64,000 nt of DNA. It comes from Gnomoniopsis sp. IMI 355080. Taxonomy: Eukaryota; Ascomycota; Sordariomycetes; Diaporthales; Gnomoniaceae. Every line of letters starts with the position of its first letter. Position 1 is the stretch's first letter. The translations under genes were made by a program, and so were the position numbers. This document shows, piece by piece, positions 59,306 to 64,000 of this stretch. The stretch is taken from positions 121,597-185,596 of the forward strand of contig JAPEVC010000041.1 in the NCBI GenBank assembly GCA_027946555.1, given 5' to 3'. The notes beneath the pieces are model-generated. The model was given only the letters and a program-made list of their open reading frames with translations. It had not been told where the DNA came from and ran no database searches.

Positions 59306-61894
59306 AGCATAATATTTACGTTTAAATACTCTGGGTATGTAGAAGAGTCGATAGGCGCATACTTGTATCGAGAGATGCTATGATCACTAATGGACATCCC
59401 AGTTGAAGAACTCTATTTCTTTTAATTAGCGTGGCGATCCGCCGTCCGCTCAAGCGTTTCTAGGACAGTTCAGCAGACTCATAGGGCACGGTGAAAAAAC
59501 ACTGGACTTGGGCAAACATCAAGGACAAATGTGGCCTGTAGGCTGATACATAGGTCCTTAAAGACGTAGGGGAACCAATGAAACATTCGCACTATCTTAA
59601 AAGAAATAATAGACACTCAGACTTGACAACATGTATCATTAATTGACCGTACATTGTACTCAATTTGACCCTGATACGGTTAGCCTCAGATCAGCTTAAT
59701 CTGCTTGTCTTCCCCCCCCCCCAGGCGACAGGAACCTAGTAATCTTGGAGGAACATAATCTTTCTTAGGAAGTTGTCTTTCTTTACAAAATAAACTCGTA
59801 GAAGTCGAAACAACGACATCCAAGGTGCGCCCATCCCGAAGAATTGGCGAAGCTACGACTGCTAACTTGAAAAAGGAAGTCAAGGGTAGCTCTCATCAGT
59901 GTACAAGAACTATGTACCTAGGTAGCCAAGCAGTTTATCCACCAGTTCAATTAGATTTCCACATCGTCGTCATACCGCCTACCGAGTGACCCATCTCTAA
60001 GCAAATCTCTTCCAAAGAAAAGGCATCATACCAGCTCATGCTGTGCATCGTGATGTGACCAGCCTTCCGTATGCGAACAGGCTCCCAGCCGCCACTCCGC
60101 TACTATCTCACCACAGCCTATTTGAAGTTCTTCAATTCCCACACTCACTTCGCACATGGAAAACACATAGCTGGCCCTCCTAAGGTCTGTCTCGATTTCA
60201 GCGAATCCCATACGCAGTCTGCCCTAGAACGGAAGTCGGTTGGTCGGTCCGATATAAGGCAGAAGCATGACATGGTGAAGCATTTCTTGTTGCCCAAAGA
60301 TGACACGCTTTATTATTGTGGAATCCACACAGTCCACATGGAGGCCCTAGATGATACCAGCTCTTGGGATCTGGACGTGGCCTATGAAGTGAGAGAGCGC
60401 GTGAACACCAAGGTCGCTGCAGCCGGCGACAATGCAGACAATGACGAACCACTGACACAGGGGATGGAGACTATGGCTAAGCTAAACACATCCCTGAGCG
60501 AAAATTCAGTGAAGGCACAGAGATTGGAGAGCGTGTTTGCGCTGCGGCATGAGGTCCTACTGGCCAATTGTAGTCAGAACACAATACCCCTCCATCTTTA
60601 CATCTCGAAAATATAACGGTTTATATATCTAGAAAGGAGGAATTAGATTATACCTTATCGTTAGACCTTCGGAAAAGAAGAGGAGTCTAGCCTCCTAAAT
60701 GGGTATGACGAGCAAGTGAGAGTATTCTCGGCGGTATCATCGTTTGTACGCTCTCTATGGGATCATGCCGGGTGGAAAAACATCATACTGGTGGGTTACA
60801 AAGTCCCAACCGGAGAAGTCACTCTTGCGATCTGCTTACAGGTCATCAACGCCGAGGAGGATATCAACAACTAGTCTTATTGTGGACTACTCCCGAGCCA
60901 ATTGGAGAAGCCTGAGTGGATGTCCGAGCTGGATTTCTAACTTTGCTCGTGGAAGCGACGAGACAGATGGTTCGGAGTGGTCTTAAATATAGAGAAACGT
61001 CTTCCCAAGACATTGTACCTAGGTATATAATTGTATTCGAACAAGCACCGCAAGCCAACGTCGAGGACTTGATAACGCTGCGCATATACGGCCTGAAGGT
61101 CGTCGTGGTGATCAAGACCAAGGACAATACTCACTTAGGTGGAAAATGTTCTTGCGACATTGCGACGGGAGCTTTGTTTTTCAGTCAAGCCTTTGACGCC
61201 GCTGAGCCTGAATTCTAGAAGTTGTCCGGAGCAGATCAGACCGAGAGGTTTGCTGCGAGCATATCTAGCAATATGGGATTCCTCCACAGTGAATAGGGTC
61301 GTGGTCGGGCATTACCATTTTCATACACTCTGGACGATAATTATAAAAAATCGCCCCCGGGGGGGGGGCCACGCATAATATTCCAAAGCGGTGGACAATA
61401 TTCAAAGTCCCTACCGATTTTGGATACTTTCCTGGTAGAGCCGTCTTCGTTATCAACACCGGACTCACTGGGCTTGGTGTAGCATATACCGGGGAGGGCG
61501 GCGACGTCACCGTTTTGAGCCGGGAGAGCCTGCCGATCGTTCTTTCATGAGAGTCCGGGGAAATTGAGCTTCACAAAGTGGTTGGTATTGCACATGTTGA
61601 CGGACTGATGGAAAATGAATGGCTTGACGAGTAGCCATGTGACTGTGACAACAAGCCGACAGGCCTTGACGACAGGTTGTATTTAGTGAGGAGTAGATAG
61701 ATGCATGTGGGAATCAAGACTCTCTCGGATCCTAGTTGGAGCATCTTGTCAGGCGAGAACATTCAAAATCTTCTGTTGAAGTCCTAGATGATTCAGAACG
61801 GCGCTCTTCGTCGAGTCTCCGAACGCTCACCTTACTCAGCCACAAGTAATAAAAACTCCGACATGAGCCTCTGAAGCGGCGGTGGTGAGTCGTC
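59306..61894. other. Gene-poor region of about 2.6 kb
   Basis: Holds the low-confidence frame at 60071-60616, palindromes at 59915 and 61016, a C-run at 59706 and a G-run near 61361. Short frames at 60916-61218 and 61380-61550 look protein-like but cannot be linked or assigned. Confidence 0.35.
60071..60616 (+). CDS. Hypothetical protein, doubtful
   Basis: A 181-aa frame. The C-terminal half (KDDTLYYCGIHTVHME, WDLDVAYEVRERVNTKVAA) has natural-looking composition with mixed charge; the N-terminus does not. No family is recognised and no splice sites are compelling. It may be a gene, a 3' exon or chance. Confidence 0.2.
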   Translation: MRTGSQPPLRYYLTTAYLKFFNSHTHFAHGKHIAGPPKVCLDFSESHTQSALERKSVGRSDIRQKHDMVKHFLLPKDDTLYYCGIHTVHMEALDDTSSWDLDVAYEVRERVNTKVAAAGDNADNDEPLTQGMETMAKLNTSLSENSVKAQRLESVFALRHEVLLANCSQNTIPLHLYISKI

Positions 61895-63463
61895 CTAGAA
61901 GCCATCCACATGCGTACCAACCCCCTTCTGCCTAGCAAATTCAATAGTCTTGATGCCGACCGTGAGATCCATCAAGCCCAGCCCGACACTCTTGTATATC
62001 ACGTTGCCTGCCTGAAGCCACCTACACAAATGGTCTTCCTTTTCCTGCTTTTTGCGGTCACCGCTGCCGTGGCTGGATTTGCGGCGGTGAAAGATGGAGC
62101 TGCTGCTACGGGCTGGGGAGGATGGTCGACTGCTCGGTTGACTTGTGCCTCCATCCTCTGAGGGACGGAAGACCGACGACATCGATGGTCCAGAGCTAAG
62201 GTCCAATTTCTCGAACTCCGATACTGGAGTAGAACTGCTGGCCTCACTAGAGAGGAAGCTGCTAGAGTCTGAGGAGGATTCTTCGTCCATCTTCATTTTT
62301 CGCAGCATGACGAGCTCTCCCAGCCTAGTATCTTGTCAGCGGTTGGTCTTGTGATGGTCCTCACATATCTTTCCCGGGGGCGTCACTCACTCGATGAGTT
62401 GATTTGGAGTCAAGCCACCCTGGATGACCTCCCCAGCTTCGGTTAGCGCGCCATCCAACGTATCAACGACAACAACACCGCCCTCTATAGCATGCTTGTG
62501 AAAATGCCTGTGTCCAGTTGCGTGTGTTCTCACGGCCATATGGATTACCTCGAGAGGTATCTCGATCATGTCAGGCGTATAGCTCCCAATCGCCACAATC
62601 AACCGGCCCTTCCTTCTCCCCTCCCCGCTCGTCAGATATGAGTGGTCAAACAAGGGCTCCTTGCTCGGTGTGCAGCAGAAGATCACGTCCGCAGCGAGCA
62701 TATGCTCCCTCAGCAATCGAGCAAAATCGCCATAGCCGGGCGTCAGGAGCGCAAACTTGGCGTCTGTCCAGCCCTCGCGTTGTTTCGATTCGGCAGAGAC
62801 GGCGTAGAGGCGCTGGAGAATTCCCTTTGCGGACTCTGAGAATTGACGGTTGACGATGTGCACATGTCGGATGGTGGAGCCGCGTAGCATGAGCGACAGG
62901 CGGATATGCCAGTACGCCTGTTCACCCGAACCGAAGACTGTGATAGTGTGGACGCGGTTGCGCTTGACGACTAGACAAACGGACGCCAGGGCGGTCCGAA
63001 AGGCTGTCAACGTGCTGGCATGCAAGATACCAATGGGCTGTCCGGTGGCGGAGAAGAGAGTAATGGCGCCTGTGGGTTTGATCTTGGGCTTAGTGGATGC
63101 TGCCTCCTGTTCTGCTGAATGAGGTGGTGTGAGAGTTATCACTATGTGAAGTTAGCCCATGGTCTTTGTTTCCCGGGGCCGTGGTTGGACCCCGTGGGGG
63201 AGAGGGAAATCCGTTGCTGTACCCTTCACTCCGAGACCGGCTGGGCTCCCCGAGGGCATGAACAGTGTTGTTGCACCTGTTGTTGAAGAATTGATGGACT
63301 GCCGATGCGGCATATGTATATCTGCGTCCCCGCCCGACTGGCTACCAACCGAATAATCGTGAAGTGATTCCTTCAGGTCCATGTAAAACATCTCGAGCTC
63401 CTCTGCCGTCAAGGATTCGAGCAGACCCTTGATCTGCTCCTCTGTGAGGACAGAGAGAGGCAT
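61895..63463 (-). CDS. Ornithine cyclodeaminase/mu-crystallin family protein
   Basis: Exons 63463-63223, 63141-62391 and 62324-61895 join in frame, giving 473 aa. The splices rebuild GVKVITLTPPHSAE and NQLIELGELVML, both expected in the family. The Rossmann-type nucleotide-binding motif is TVFGSGEQAYWH, preceded by GILHASTLTAFRTALAS. The C-terminus is the conserved NVIYKSVGLGLMDLTVG block. Such enzymes bind NAD(P) and act on ornithine, proline-like imines or related amino acids; the exact substrate is unknown. Oddity: a Ser/Pro-rich stretch of about 70 residues (MDEESSSDSSSFLSSEASS to RKKQEKED) is inserted between LGELVML and the last conserved block, which lengthens the protein beyond the usual size. 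The first exon's printed stop at 63152 is in the intron. Confidence 0.9.
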
Positions 63464-64000
63464 GTTGGTGACGATGGTGGAGCTGGCTTCGTTGACTCTG
63501 TCTGTGTTGATCTTCGATGCGAAGAGAGAGATATGAGCCGCCAACACGATGCTTGATTGTGGGATGTCGGGTCAGGCAAATTAGACGATGGCGCACCGCG
63601 CTTTAAGTGGATGCAACGGGGACAGGAAAATGCAGTCTCTGTACGTAGCTCATTAATGCGCCAAGGGGAACTGCCCAGCGCGACTCAGCCTGGAGAGATG
63701 TAGAGCCAAGCAAGCAAAGTCGCCGGTGGTGAGGTTGTTGTGGTGGGATTGGCGTAGTTCGAGTTCAAGCTTGCACATGTAGCGTTCAATGAGTACGCAC
63801 CAGATTCATAATCAAGCCAATCTGCTCGAAAGACTACGTCGTCCCTCCAGAAATCAGATGATGAGAAGCCTCTGCGTAGAACTCTTGGGATATCAATTCG
63901 ATTTATAGGCGATCAAATGTTGACTTCAAGAGGCCGGTTACGGAGGCAGTCAGTCGTATGTTTTGCCATGTTGTGTAGTGCCGGGGGAGGGGGCCCCGCG
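63464..64000. other. Upstream flank of the OCD-family gene
   Basis: No coding sequence is supported. The window ends in a G/C-rich stretch. Confidence 0.4.

Noticed and set aside
1..64000. CRISPR array, 5S rRNA, transposase or reverse transcriptase
   Set aside because: No spaced direct repeats, no fungal 5S core sequence and no recognisable polymerase or DDE motifs were seen by eye.

Overview
The window is nuclear DNA of a filamentous ascomycete (Pezizomycotina). Evidence: many short 50-100 nt GT-AG introns with CTAAT/CTGAC-type branch points, a CFEM/Pth11-type receptor, GPR1/FUN34-type acetate carrier, PEX2, uS5 (RPS2) with ascomycete-type introns, a WSC-domain surface protein and a small secreted cysteine-rich protein. 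A Sordariomycete is my best guess, but no rRNA or other decisive marker is present.

Layout. 0.9-2.6 kb (+): CFEM seven-helix receptor. 2.93 kb (+): tRNA-Thr(AGT). 3.1-3.8 kb (-): short beta-carbonic anhydrase. 4.8-6.0 kb (-): acetate/ammonium-type GPR1/FUN34/YaaH transporter, behind a 5 kb gene-free stretch. 11.0-14.0 kb (-): WSC-domain surface protein whose reading frame continues past its stop into a transmembrane segment. 15.0-15.9 kb (-): RPS2. 16.9-18.2 kb (+): secreted GH43. 18.95-21.6 kb (+): broken BAHD/transferase-family acyltransferase, apparently split by about 1.4 kb holding a small zinc-knuckle ORF. 21.7-22.5 kb (-): hypothetical protein, divergent from PEX2 (23.05-24.5 kb, +). 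25.2 kb (-): tRNA-like Pol III unit. 27.0-29.0 kb (+): conserved multi-pass membrane protein. 33.85-34.6 kb (+): adenine phosphoribosyltransferase, with an antisense mitochondrial-Hsp70 fragment just behind it. 35.9-39.3 kb (-): EDEM/Mnl1-type GH47 with PA domain. 44.05-46.2 kb (-): probable Myb-like regulator. 46.2-58.9 kb: gene-poor. 58.9-59.3 kb (+): secreted protein made of two near-identical six-cysteine repeats. 61.9-63.5 kb (-): ornithine cyclodeaminase/mu-crystallin family enzyme.

Most genes are housekeeping and independently transcribed; I see no operon-like or biosynthetic cluster. The parts most worth attention are the accessory ones: the tandem-repeat secreted protein beside the gene-poor tract, the WSC gene with a possible secreted/membrane switch, the split acyltransferase, and eight exact copies of the palindrome TACCTAGGTA, all outside called genes. 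Exon boundaries were assigned by eye from frame, splice signals and family sense; none is confirmed by transcript data.
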